Positions 1 through 7,316 of a DNA stretch of 43,792 nucleotides are shown here, one piece after another. Source of the DNA: JAXDLW01 sp050998755 (GTDB taxonomy: Bacteria; Chloroflexota; Dormibacteria; DASZGP01); NCBI GenBank assembly GCA_050998755.1, contig JBPCPW010000043.1, positions 1-43,792 on the forward strand, read 5' to 3'. Made by a program: the position numbers and the translations under genes. How positions within the stretch are numbered: the first letter of the stretch is position 1; the number at the start of each line of letters is the position of its first letter. The notes beneath the pieces were generated by a model. The model saw only the letters and a program-made list of their open reading frames with translations. It did no database searches and was not told the origin of the DNA.

Positions 1-122
1 GGCTCCACGCTTCGAGGGTCCGACGATGATCCGGGGAGACTGTTAGGGGTGCTGCTGGAGACCACATGCGGACAGGATCTCACAGCGTCGCTCTATTGTC
101 CAGCCATTATTGAGACGTTCCA

Positions 123-806
123 CTAGCGATTCCCGGTCACCAGCGCGACCGTCCCCAGGTTGAGCTTGCGGAGATGGGGACGACCCCAGTTGGCCTCGGC
201 GGCGAGGTCCGTGAGCTGTGACGGCGTCAGGTACGAGTCGACTGTCTCACTGAGATATCGGTACGCCGCCGGGTCCCCGCTGACGCGGCCGCCAAGGACG
301 GGCAGCACCTTCGTCAGGTAGAGCCGGTACGCCCTCCCCACCACGCCATCCGGCGGCGGCAGGAATTCCAGCACGACCATGCGTCCGCCGGGGCGAACGA
401 CGCGCGCCATCTCGGCCAACCCCCGGGGGGGGTCGGCCAGGTTGCGCAGACCGAAGGCGATGGTCGCCGCGTCGAACTCGGCGTCGGCAAACGGAAGTTC
501 CAGCGCGTCGCCCTGGACCCAGGTCATGCCGGGTGACCGTTTCCTGGCCGCGTCGAGCATCCCCTCGCTGAAGTCCATGCCGACCACCCGGCCGCCGGCA
601 CCGACAGCCCGCGCCAGTACCCTGGTCAGGGCTCCGGTCCCACAGGCCACATCGAGGGCAGAGCCGCCCCGGGTCACCCCCGTGGCCCTTTCGGCGGCCC
701 GCCGCCAGAGTTGATCCGTGCCGCCGGAGAGGAGGGTATTAACCAGGTCATAGCGCCAGGCGATTCGGTCGAACATCCCGCGAACAGCAACTGGATCCCT
801 GGCCAT
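123..806 (-). CDS. menG: demethylmenaquinone methyltransferase (UbiE/MenG family)
   Basis: SAM-dependent C-methyltransferase that converts demethylmenaquinone to menaquinone, the last step of menaquinone synthesis, at the inner face of the membrane. The 227-residue length is usual for the family. The N-terminus has the family signature VRGMFDRIAWRYDLVNTLLS, motif I is ALDVACGTGALT (glycine-rich SAM loop), followed by VGMDFSEGMLDAARKR and a second family block FGLRNLADPPRGLAEMARVV. The ATG at 806 lies 8 nt from a TATGAT box, so the transcript is probably leaderless. It is transcribed away from the UbiA-fusion gene across only 23 bp. A second member of the same pathway next door (the UbiA-type domain at 830-2806) supports a quinone role over a generic methyltransferase. 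Confidence 0.93.
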   Translation of the reverse strand: MARDPVAVRGMFDRIAWRYDLVNTLLSGGTDQLWRRAAERATGVTRGGSALDVACGTGALTRVLARAVGAGGRVVGMDFSEGMLDAARKRSPGMTWVQGDALELPFADAEFDAATIAFGLRNLADPPRGLAEMARVVRPGGRMVVLEFLPPPDGVVGRAYRLYLTKVLPVLGGRVSGDPAAYRYLSETVDSYLTPSQLTDLAAEANWGRPHLRKLNLGTVALVTGNR

Positions 807-814
807 GGTCAGGC

Positions 815-820
815 ATCATA
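815..820 (-). promoter_or_regulatory. -10 box for menG (leaderless)
   Basis: TATGAT on the minus strand, 8 nt before the ATG at 806. Transcription would start at or beside the start codon. No convincing -35 hexamer at 16-18 bp. The box lies inside the 23-bp gap between two divergent genes. Confidence 0.55.
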
Positions 821-829
821 GGTAAGCAG

Positions 830-2806
830 ATGGCAGAGTTGGCACGGGCGGTGGGACTGGGACTGGCCGCACGCGGCGATGTCGAAGACGCCGTGGGCTG
901 GGTCCAGAAGGCCGAGGACCTAGGCCTGGAGTCCGTGTGGATCCACGACTCGTACTTCGAGCGCGACCCCATAAGCTTCCTGGCCCCGATGGCCCGCGCC
1001 ACCCACCGAATCGGGCTCGGTGCTGGAGCCCTCAACCCCTACACCCGGCATGCCTTTGTGGTTGCCTCGACCATGGCCACGCTCGACAACCTGGCCCCGG
1101 GCCGCATGAGCCTGGCGATGGGGAGCGGACTTCCGCTGCGCCTGATGCAGATGGCGATCCCGTTTGACGACGCGCCGTCTCACGTCAGCACGGCGATCGA
1201 CCAGGTGCGCACCCTCTGGGAGGGGAGGCGGCTGGTGCTCAACGACAAGGTCCCCCCGCTGGTCCCGATGTTCCCACCGCCCAAGCGAATCCCGGTCTAT
1301 ATCGCTGCCTACACCCGCCGGTACCTGGAGATCGCCGGGGAGAAGGCGGACGGTTACCTGGCGCGCCCGATGGAGTCCGTACCGGCCTTCAAGGTGATGC
1401 GCGAGCGGGTCCTGGAGTCGGCGGCGGCCCACGGTCGGGCGGCCGATGCGATCACCTTTCGCGGCTACCTCCTGTGTCTTTTGGGCGACTCCCGGGCAGA
1501 CGCGCTGAACCGCGCCAAGCGCGAGCCCTTTGTCATCTACATGGTGTCAATCCTGAGCGATATCTCGATGCAGCGCGTGGGCATGGACCCCGGGCTGCGC
1601 GACCGAGTCAACGCCCTCTGGCGCGAGGAGAAATACCACGAGGCCGCCGAGGTCATCCCCGACGAACTCCTCGAGGCCTTTGTCCTCGTCGGCACCCCCG
1701 AGCAGGTGGCCCGCCGAGCGATGGACTATCACCGCGCCGGCATGGATGTGCCCCTGCTTCAGCCGGTGGTCCAGGACGAAGACCAGGTGCATCGGGTGTT
1801 GGAGGCCGCGGTTCTCTACGGGTCCGCGGCGAGTGTCGCGACGGCCGGCGCGTCGGTCGGCGCAGGCGAACCCACGACCACCGGCGCGGTCGGCGCCAGG
1901 CACCTCCGTACCCGCCTCGCTGCGGCCGTCGAGGTGACCAGGCCGTTCAGCTTCTCCGCCTCCCTGCTGCCGGTGACCATCGCCGGTGCCGTCGCCTGGG
2001 CCCAGGGCAACGTGCAGCTAATCCCCTGGCTCGCCGCACTGCTCGCGGCCCTCTCGGTCCACGCGGCCACCAACGTCATCAACGAGGTCTACGACGTGCG
2101 CCACGGCATCGACTCCATAACCTCACCCCGGGCCAGCCATGCCATTGTCAAGGGCGGCATCAGCGAGCGCGGCGCCCTTGGCCTGGCGTACGGTCTGTTC
2201 GCTGTGACGATTGCGCTGGGCCTGTATCTGACAGTTGTGCGCGGACCGCTGATGCTGGGCCTCGGGCTGCTCGGTGTTCTCGGCGGGTACTTCTATACCG
2301 CACCTCCGTTTCAATACAAATACCGTGCGATGGGTATCCCGCTGGTCTTCCTACTGATGGGGGTGTTGATGACCGTCGGTGGTTACTTCGCCGCCACCGG
2401 GAAATTCGACTGGCGGGTGATCGTCTTCGCCATTCCCGCCGGGCTTTTGGTCACCGCCATCCTGCACGGCAACGAGTGGCGCGATATCGCCGAGGACACC
2501 CGGCTCGGGTTCAGCACCTACTCCGGCCGCGCGGGCCGGACCGCGGCCTACCGCGTCTATGCCGGCCTGGTGATCGGCGCCTACCTCACCCTGGCGATCG
2601 GTGTGATGACCGGAGTGCTGCCCACCCTCACCTTGCTGGCGATGCTCAGCCTGCCCGCCGGCTGGCTGCTGCTGCGCAGCGCCGAGCGCGGGTTCATCGG
2701 TAGCATCGGCGAGATCAACATGATCGACCTGCGGACCGCGCGCCTCCATGCCACGTTCGGGGTCTTGCTGATCCTGGGCATAGTGCTCACGCGCACCATC
2801 CCGTGA
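830..2806 (+). CDS. fusion: luciferase-like (LLM/F420-type) oxidoreductase + UbiA-family prenyltransferase
   Basis: 658-residue two-domain protein. Residues about 5-335 are a luciferase-like TIM barrel of the type that includes F420-dependent Mer-like enzymes (VWIHDSYFERDPISFLAPMA, GAGALNPYTRHAF, ending VGTPEQVARRAMDYHRAGMD). A Gly/Ala/Thr-rich linker (about 336-365) leads to a polytopic UbiA/MenA-like domain starting at RPFSFSASLLPVTIAG. The first Asp-rich motif is NEVYDVRHGID (from N415, with NE in place of ND) and the second is DIAED (552-556); about eight hydrophobic segments. UbiA enzymes move prenyl chains onto aromatic acceptors; with menG adjacent, the acceptor is plausibly a naphthoate or quinone precursor (inference). 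The LLM substrate is unknown. ATG at 830; no convincing SD or -10. The stop overlaps the next start (GTGA). Confidence 0.85.
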   Translation: MAELARAVGLGLAARGDVEDAVGWVQKAEDLGLESVWIHDSYFERDPISFLAPMARATHRIGLGAGALNPYTRHAFVVASTMATLDNLAPGRMSLAMGSGLPLRLMQMAIPFDDAPSHVSTAIDQVRTLWEGRRLVLNDKVPPLVPMFPPPKRIPVYIAAYTRRYLEIAGEKADGYLARPMESVPAFKVMRERVLESAAAHGRAADAITFRGYLLCLLGDSRADALNRAKREPFVIYMVSILSDISMQRVGMDPGLRDRVNALWREEKYHEAAEVIPDELLEAFVLVGTPEQVARRAMDYHRAGMDVPLLQPVVQDEDQVHRVLEAAVLYGSAASVATAGASVGAGEPTTTGAVGARHLRTRLAAAVEVTRPFSFSASLLPVTIAGAVAWAQGNVQLIPWLAALLAALSVHAATNVINEVYDVRHGIDSITSPRASHAIVKGGISERGALGLAYGLFAVTIALGLYLTVVRGPLMLGLGLLGVLGGYFYTAPPFQYKYRAMGIPLVFLLMGVLMTVGGYFAATGKFDWRVIVFAIPAGLLVTAILHGNEWRDIAEDTRLGFSTYSGRAGRTAAYRVYAGLVIGAYLTLAIGVMTGVLPTLTLLAMLSLPAGWLLLRSAERGFIGSIGEINMIDLRTARLHATFGVLLILGIVLTRTIP

Positions 2807-3447
2807 GTGCCTCCGGGCAGCGGATCAGGGGCCGCGATTTTGCCTTCGGGCTGACAGCGGCAACCGCCCTGTGGACCGTCGCGTTCAGCCGCAAGCAGCG
2901 GTTCTGGGAGGCCATGGCTGTCGGTGTCGGGTCCCTCGGGGCTTTTGCGCTATACGCCAACCCGGCCCTGCGCACGACCCGCCTCAAGCCCCGCGACGTG
3001 GCGGTGGGCCTGGGAACCGCGGTGGGGCTGTACGGCGTTTTCCAGGTGGGAGACCGGGTGGCCCGCAAGGTGGTTCCCAGTGGCGCCGCCGACATCGAGG
3101 ACATCTACCTGCGGCGGACGCTGGCAGATCGTCGCTTCATCGCCGGGGCGCTGGCGCTGCTGATCGCCCCCGGTGAGGAACTGTTCTGGCGCGGCCTGAT
3201 CAACAGCTACCTGGCGCAGGAACTGGGCCCGGTCAAGGGCAACGCCATCGGCGCCGCCATCTACGGTGGGGTCCACCTGGTCACCCGCAACTTCACCCTG
3301 TTCGGCGCGGCGGGGATCGCCGGGGCCTTCTGGAGCCTGCAGTGGTTATTCGAAGGTCGAATGGCGTCCCAGGTCGTCAGCCACGTTGCCTGGGACGTAT
3401 GGATATTCCTGGTCCAACCGACGATGGAGTTGCCGGAAGGCCGCTGA
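2803..3447 (+). CDS. CPBP-family intramembrane protease-like protein (CAAX prenyl protease 2/Abi)
   Basis: 214-residue membrane protein of the CPBP (Abi, PF02517-type) family of glutamate-type intramembrane proteases. The EExxxR motif is present (E125, E126, R130 in GEELFWRG), as are H158 and the HxxxD-like H194/D198 (SHVAWD), so all expected catalytic positions are kept. Several hydrophobic helices precede and surround these motifs. The GTG start overlaps the TGA of the LLM-UbiA fusion by 4 bp, implying translational coupling and joint function; a prenyl-related membrane role is suggested only by this context. Its 3' end stops 13 bp from the convergent acs stop. Confidence 0.82.
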   Translation: MSASGQRIRGRDFAFGLTAATALWTVAFSRKQRFWEAMAVGVGSLGAFALYANPALRTTRLKPRDVAVGLGTAVGLYGVFQVGDRVARKVVPSGAADIEDIYLRRTLADRRFIAGALALLIAPGEELFWRGLINSYLAQELGPVKGNAIGAAIYGGVHLVTRNFTLFGAAGIAGAFWSLQWLFEGRMASQVVSHVAWDVWIFLVQPTMELPEGR

Positions 3448-3460
3448 CCGGGGGGTCCCC

Positions 3461-5440
3461 CTATTCCTCGGCCGCTGCCATCTCCCGGCCCCGCTGGGCC
3501 AGCTCATTGACCACGGCGGGATCCGCCAGCGTCGTCGTGTCGCCCAGTGCGCGGTTCTCGGCCACGTCACGCAGCAGTCGCCGCATGATCTTTCCGGATC
3601 GTGTCTTGGGCAGCTCCTGGGTGAAGACGATGTTGGCGGGCGCAGCGAACTTGCCGATCCTCTGGCCAACATGCTCGCGCAGCTCGGCGATCTTCTCGGG
3701 TGTTCCCTCCTTACCTCCCTTCAGCGTTACGTAGGCGACGATGGCCTGGCCGGTCTGCGCGTCGCTGCGCCCGGTGGCCGCGGCCTCTGCAACCTCATGG
3801 TGACTGACCAGGGCACTTTCCACTTCGGTGGTGGAGATGCGGTGACCCGAGACGTTCATCACGTCGTCAACCCGGCCCATCAGCCAGTAATCGCCGTCAG
3901 TGTCCACCCGGCAGCCATCGCCCACGAAGTAGACGCCAGGGAACTTGGACCAGTACGTCGACAGGTATCGCTCGGGATCCTTGTAGATCCCCCGCAGCAT
4001 CGCCGGCCACGGCTCGCGGATGACCAGGTAACCGCCGCCTCCGGGGCCGACCTCGTTACCCTCCTCGTCAAATACCGCCGCGTCCACGGTGGGGAAGGGC
4101 CTCGTCGCCGAGCCCGGTTTGAGGGTGGTTATGCCGGGCAGCGGCGCGATCAGGATCATGCCCGTCTCGGTCTGCCACCAGGTGTCAACGACGGGTGTGG
4201 CGCCGGCGCCGATGTGCTCGCGGTACCAGATCCACGCTTCGGGGTTGATCGGCTCGCCAACCGTTCCCAGCAGCCGCAGCGAGCTCAGGTCGTGTTTCTC
4301 CGCGTAACCGTGACCCCATTTCATATGCGTCCGAATGGCGGTCGGCGCGCAGTAGAGGATGTCGACCTTGTAGCGCTCGACAATGTCCCACCAGCGGTCC
4401 TTGTCCGGGAAGTCGGGCGTCCCCTCGTACAGCACCCCGGTGGTCCCGTTGCACAGCGGTCCGTACACGATGTAGCTGTGCCCGGTCACCCAGCCGACAT
4501 CCGCGGCGCACCAGAAAATTGAGTCTGGTTTGACGTCGAAGATGTAATCGTGGGTGCTGCTGGTCCCGACCAGGTAGCCGCCGGTGGTGTGGACGATGCC
4601 CTTCGGTTTGGCGGTCGTCCCACTTGTGTAAAGCAGGTAGAGCAGGTCCTCGGAATCCATCGGCTCGCAGGGACACGACGCCGGGTCGTCACTCAGGGAT
4701 TCGCACAGATCCTGCCAATAGGTGTCACGACCCGCGGTCATCGCGACGTCCCCTCCGGTGCGTCGATACACCACGCTGTGCTTCACCGAGGGTGAGCGAT
4801 CCATGGCCTCGTTGGCGGTGGCCATCAGGGGGATCGTCTTACCGCGGCGCCACCCCTCGTCCTGGGTGACCAGTAACTCGCACTCCATGTCGTTGAGGCG
4901 ATCGCTCAGGGCGTCAGCACTGAACCCGCCAAAGACGACCGTGTGGGGTGCGCCAAGGCGTGCGCAGGCCAGCATCGCTATGGGGAGCTCGGGCACCATC
5001 CCCATGTAGATGCCCACCGGGGTGCCCTTCTTCACCCCCAGTTGCTTGAGGCCGTTGGCGAAACGCACCACCTCGCGCTGGAGGTCGGAGAACGTAATCC
5101 GGCGACGGTCGCCCACGGGCTCACCCTCCCAGAAGTACGCGATCTTGTCGCCGAGCCCCGCCTCGACGTGGCGGTCTACGCAGTTGTAGGTGACGTTGAG
5201 CTTGCCGCCGAGGAACCACTGCGCATAGGGCATATCCCATTGCAGGACCCGGTCAAACGGCTCGAACCAGGCGACCCGCTTGAGCGCCTCCGCGCGCCAG
5301 AACTCCTCCCGATCGAGGCCCTGGCCGTAGATCTCCGGCTGGGCGTTGGCCTGGCGGGCGAAATCCGGGTCCGCCGGGTACGTCCGGGTCTCCTCCTGCA
5401 TGGTTTCGATGGCCGGGGTCTTCACCGTGATAGCTGACAT
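3461..5440 (-). CDS. acsA: acetyl-CoA synthetase (AMP-forming)
   Basis: Makes acetyl-CoA from acetate, ATP and CoA through acetyl-AMP in the cytoplasm. From the ATG at 5440 it has 659 residues, the normal size. Motifs: YTSGTTAKPKGIVHTTGGYL (A3 P-loop), WWQTETG (A5), the hinge region MGRVDDVMNVSGHR, and the C-terminal PKTRSGKIMRR containing the lysine that is acetylated in Acs enzymes. A longer in-frame reading back to 5563 only covers the end of the upstream gene. The start overlaps that gene's stop by one base (TAATG), so the two are probably co-translated. Convergent with the CPBP gene. Confidence 0.95.
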   Translation of the reverse strand: MSAITVKTPAIETMQEETRTYPADPDFARQANAQPEIYGQGLDREEFWRAEALKRVAWFEPFDRVLQWDMPYAQWFLGGKLNVTYNCVDRHVEAGLGDKIAYFWEGEPVGDRRRITFSDLQREVVRFANGLKQLGVKKGTPVGIYMGMVPELPIAMLACARLGAPHTVVFGGFSADALSDRLNDMECELLVTQDEGWRRGKTIPLMATANEAMDRSPSVKHSVVYRRTGGDVAMTAGRDTYWQDLCESLSDDPASCPCEPMDSEDLLYLLYTSGTTAKPKGIVHTTGGYLVGTSSTHDYIFDVKPDSIFWCAADVGWVTGHSYIVYGPLCNGTTGVLYEGTPDFPDKDRWWDIVERYKVDILYCAPTAIRTHMKWGHGYAEKHDLSSLRLLGTVGEPINPEAWIWYREHIGAGATPVVDTWWQTETGMILIAPLPGITTLKPGSATRPFPTVDAAVFDEEGNEVGPGGGGYLVIREPWPAMLRGIYKDPERYLSTYWSKFPGVYFVGDGCRVDTDGDYWLMGRVDDVMNVSGHRISTTEVESALVSHHEVAEAAATGRSDAQTGQAIVAYVTLKGGKEGTPEKIAELREHVGQRIGKFAAPANIVFTQELPKTRSGKIMRRLLRDVAENRALGDTTTLADPAVVNELAQRGREMAAAEE

Positions 5441-6108
5441 TACATGGAGACCGGGATTGTCGTCGCGATCACCGCCGGCGCCTTGGGTACCACCAGCAGG
5501 CTGACGAGCAGTCCGCTGATGCCCGATGCGACGATGCACCCGGTCCATACCGTGGCCGGCCACCAGAGCCCACCGGCGGCGCTGACGATGAAAAAATAGG
5601 TGCCGGTCATGACCGCCGGGACAAGGAACGCGAAGACCCGAAGCTGCGCCGTCCGGGCCCTTGTCGGCCTCATCGCGCGGAGCAGTTCGTCGCCGACCAA
5701 TCCCCCGATCACCCCAACGACGATGACCGGCTGCGGCGCGACGATCAGGGTGGTCAGGGCGCCGGTAACCCCCAGCACAAGGGCGAGGGCCCCAAAGGGC
5801 AACTCAAAGCGGGCGACCAATGGAAGGACGCAGCCGGCGGTCAGCGCCGCCCATATGACTATCTCGATCGTGCCGATCTGCTCGGCGCTTTCGGGCAGCA
5901 TCAATCGGGGGTAGGCGTCTGACGCCCACTGGGCCAGGAAGGGGTGGGTGGCCTCGTCGAAAAACAGCAGCATGGCGCAGGCCAGGGTCGCCGACAGAAG
6001 CGCCGACCACGGAGCGCGTTTGTGCGAACCGGCCCAGGCATCGCGCAGGGGCCCGGTAACCATCAGGGTGATCCCGATGCCGATCAGTAGGTGGGTCGGG
6101 CTGGTCAC
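5440..6108 (-). CDS. membrane protein, C-terminal part of a probably disrupted gene
   Basis: 222 residues, strongly hydrophobic with about six membrane segments. It begins abruptly at SPTHLLIGIGITLMVTGPLR, which looks like the middle of a family of polytopic proteins in which a first helix carrying a DxWAHxH / TPFHAV block comes earlier. Here that block is encoded in another frame just upstream (6105-6305), and the usual intervening 60-80 residues are absent. Reading back in this frame gives LDQGFGSV before the GTG, still similar to the family but without a start. The GTG at 6108 overlaps the upstream stop (GTGA), so a translated half-protein is possible. Function unknown. The family recollection is from memory and should be tested. 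Confidence 0.6.
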   Translation of the reverse strand: MTSPTHLLIGIGITLMVTGPLRDAWAGSHKRAPWSALLSATLACAMLLFFDEATHPFLAQWASDAYPRLMLPESAEQIGTIEIVIWAALTAGCVLPLVARFELPFGALALVLGVTGALTTLIVAPQPVIVVGVIGGLVGDELLRAMRPTRARTAQLRVFAFLVPAVMTGTYFFIVSAAGGLWWPATVWTGCIVASGISGLLVSLLVVPKAPAVIATTIPVSM

Positions 6109-6305
6109 CGAGCCGAATCCCTGGTCGAGGCGCCCTCGCAGGCCAGGCCGCTGAAGACCACGGCGTGGAAGGGCGTGACGATCGAGGTGAGCTGGACGTG
6201 GTGGTGCGCCCAGGTGTCCGAATATGCTCCAAGGACAATCCAGAGCCCCAAGAAGAGCATCGATCGCCGCAGCCAGGGCGGGGCAGCCTGCGCGATTGAT
6301 TCCAT
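6105..6305 (-). CDS. membrane protein, N-terminal part of a probably disrupted gene
   Basis: 66 residues: one clear membrane helix (MLFLGLWIVLGAY) followed by SDTWAHHHVQLTSIVTPFHA, then a non-conserved tail and stop. It resembles the N-terminal helix and histidine block of the protein whose remainder lies at 5440-6108 in a frame shifted by one base. I read the pair as one ancestral gene with an internal deletion that changed the frame. A weak TAGAAC box lies 6 nt before the ATG. It could alternatively be a genuine small protein coupled to the next one by the 4-bp GTGA overlap. Confidence 0.5.
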   Translation of the reverse strand: MESIAQAAPPWLRRSMLFLGLWIVLGAYSDTWAHHHVQLTSIVTPFHAVVFSGLACEGASTRDSAR

Positions 6306-6409
6306 CGAAGCGTTCTACGTAGCCGAGTGCCGAAAGACGACACCGCCGCCTGCCGGCGTCCCGACGATCAGGACTCTTGGTAGAAATGGCGTTGCGTTGG
6401 CGCAGCGGA

Positions 6410-6415
6410 TAATCT
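6410..6415 (+). promoter_or_regulatory. -10 box for the DUF1028 gene (leaderless)
   Basis: TAATCT ends 7 nt before the GTG at 6423. No SD lies upstream of this GTG. No good -35 at 16-18 bp. Confidence 0.55.
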
Positions 6416-6422
6416 CCGCGCC

Positions 6423-7316
6423 GTGACTTATTCCATCGTTGCTCGCGACCCGGCCACCGGTCAGCTGGGCGTCGCGGTTCAGTCGAAGTATTTCTCGGTC
6501 GGGAGCGTGGTCAGCTGGGCCGAGCCCGGGGTCGGTGCCGTCGCCACGCAGTCGATGGCGGAGATCACCTACGGACCCCGCGGGCTGGAGCTCATGCGCG
6601 CGGGACGGACCGCGGCTGAGGCGCTGGCCGAGTTGCTCGCGGACGATGAGCTGCGCGACCGCCGGCAGGTGGGGATGGTTGATGCGCGCGGGAATGCTGC
6701 GTCGCACACCGGCGACGGATGCATCGCAGCCGCCGGCGGCGTCATTGGCGACGGCTTTACCTGCCAGGCGAACCTGATGTTGAACGACACCGTGTGGGAC
6801 GCGATGGCTCACGCCTACACCTCCACGGCCGGAGACTTGCCGGAGCGGCTGCTGGCCGCCCTGGACGCTGCGGAGTCTGAGGGCGGGGACCTGCGCGGCC
6901 GGCAGTCGGTTGCGATCGTCGTTGTCGCCGGCGATGGGACCCTGCCGCCGTGGCGGAAGGAGCTCGAGCTGCGGGTCGAAGACCACCCCGAACCCCTGAT
7001 GGAGATTCGCCGTCTGCTAGGCCTGCGTCGCGCGTTTGACCGTGTGGACGTGGTCGAGGGGGCGCTCCTTGGGGGAGGCGACGCGGCCGCCGCGCTCCGG
7101 GAGCTCGACGAATTCGCGGACCTCGGTGATGCCAACATCGACTTCACCCGGGCGATCGGACTGGCCATGGCCGGGCGGCCCGCGGAGGCCCGCGCGCTGG
7201 TCGCCGGCCTTGCCCGAACGGACCCCGGCTGGCGAGTCGCGGGACGGCGTTACGCCGACGCCGGCATCATCCCCGACGATGCCGAGCTGGTGGCCGCTCT
7301 GACTCCGGAGGCCTAA
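6423..7316 (+). CDS. DUF1028 family protein (putative Ntn-hydrolase-like)
   Basis: 297 residues. The N-terminus TYSIVARDPATGQLGVAVQS followed by SVVSWAEPGVGAVATQS is the DUF1028 signature; family structures have an Ntn-hydrolase-like fold, but the substrate is not established. GDGCIAAAGGVIGDGFTCQAN and the acidic RVEDHPEPLMEIRRLL region follow, then a helical C-terminal part of about 70 residues. No signal peptide. GTG start with a TAATCT box 7 nt upstream and no SD. The TAA stop is in frame with, and immediately followed by, the reading frame of the next gene, a DadA-like oxidoreductase, which suggests a shared pathway. Confidence 0.85.
   Translation: MTYSIVARDPATGQLGVAVQSKYFSVGSVVSWAEPGVGAVATQSMAEITYGPRGLELMRAGRTAAEALAELLADDELRDRRQVGMVDARGNAASHTGDGCIAAAGGVIGDGFTCQANLMLNDTVWDAMAHAYTSTAGDLPERLLAALDAAESEGGDLRGRQSVAIVVVAGDGTLPPWRKELELRVEDHPEPLMEIRRLLGLRRAFDRVDVVEGALLGGGDAAAALRELDEFADLGDANIDFTRAIGLAMAGRPAEARALVAGLARTDPGWRVAGRRYADAGIIPDDAELVAALTPEA
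7307..7311 (+). promoter_or_regulatory. ribosome binding site deciding a CTG start
   Basis: GGAGG inside the last codons of the DUF1028 gene, 5 nt before CTG 7317. No ATG, GTG or TTG exists in this frame between the preceding TAA (7314) and GTG 7386, where no SD is visible. Confidence 0.5.

Noticed and set aside
3448..3460. G-run/C-run between CPBP and acs as a terminator
   Set aside because: GGGGGG-T-CCCCC leaves no room for a loop beyond a 4-bp stem, and there is no T-run.
3266..4522. Long plus-strand open frame of 418 codons opposite acs
   Set aside because: Antisense shadow of acs in a G+C-rich genome; composition is rich in Arg, Gly and Ala with no domain, while acs is unmistakable.
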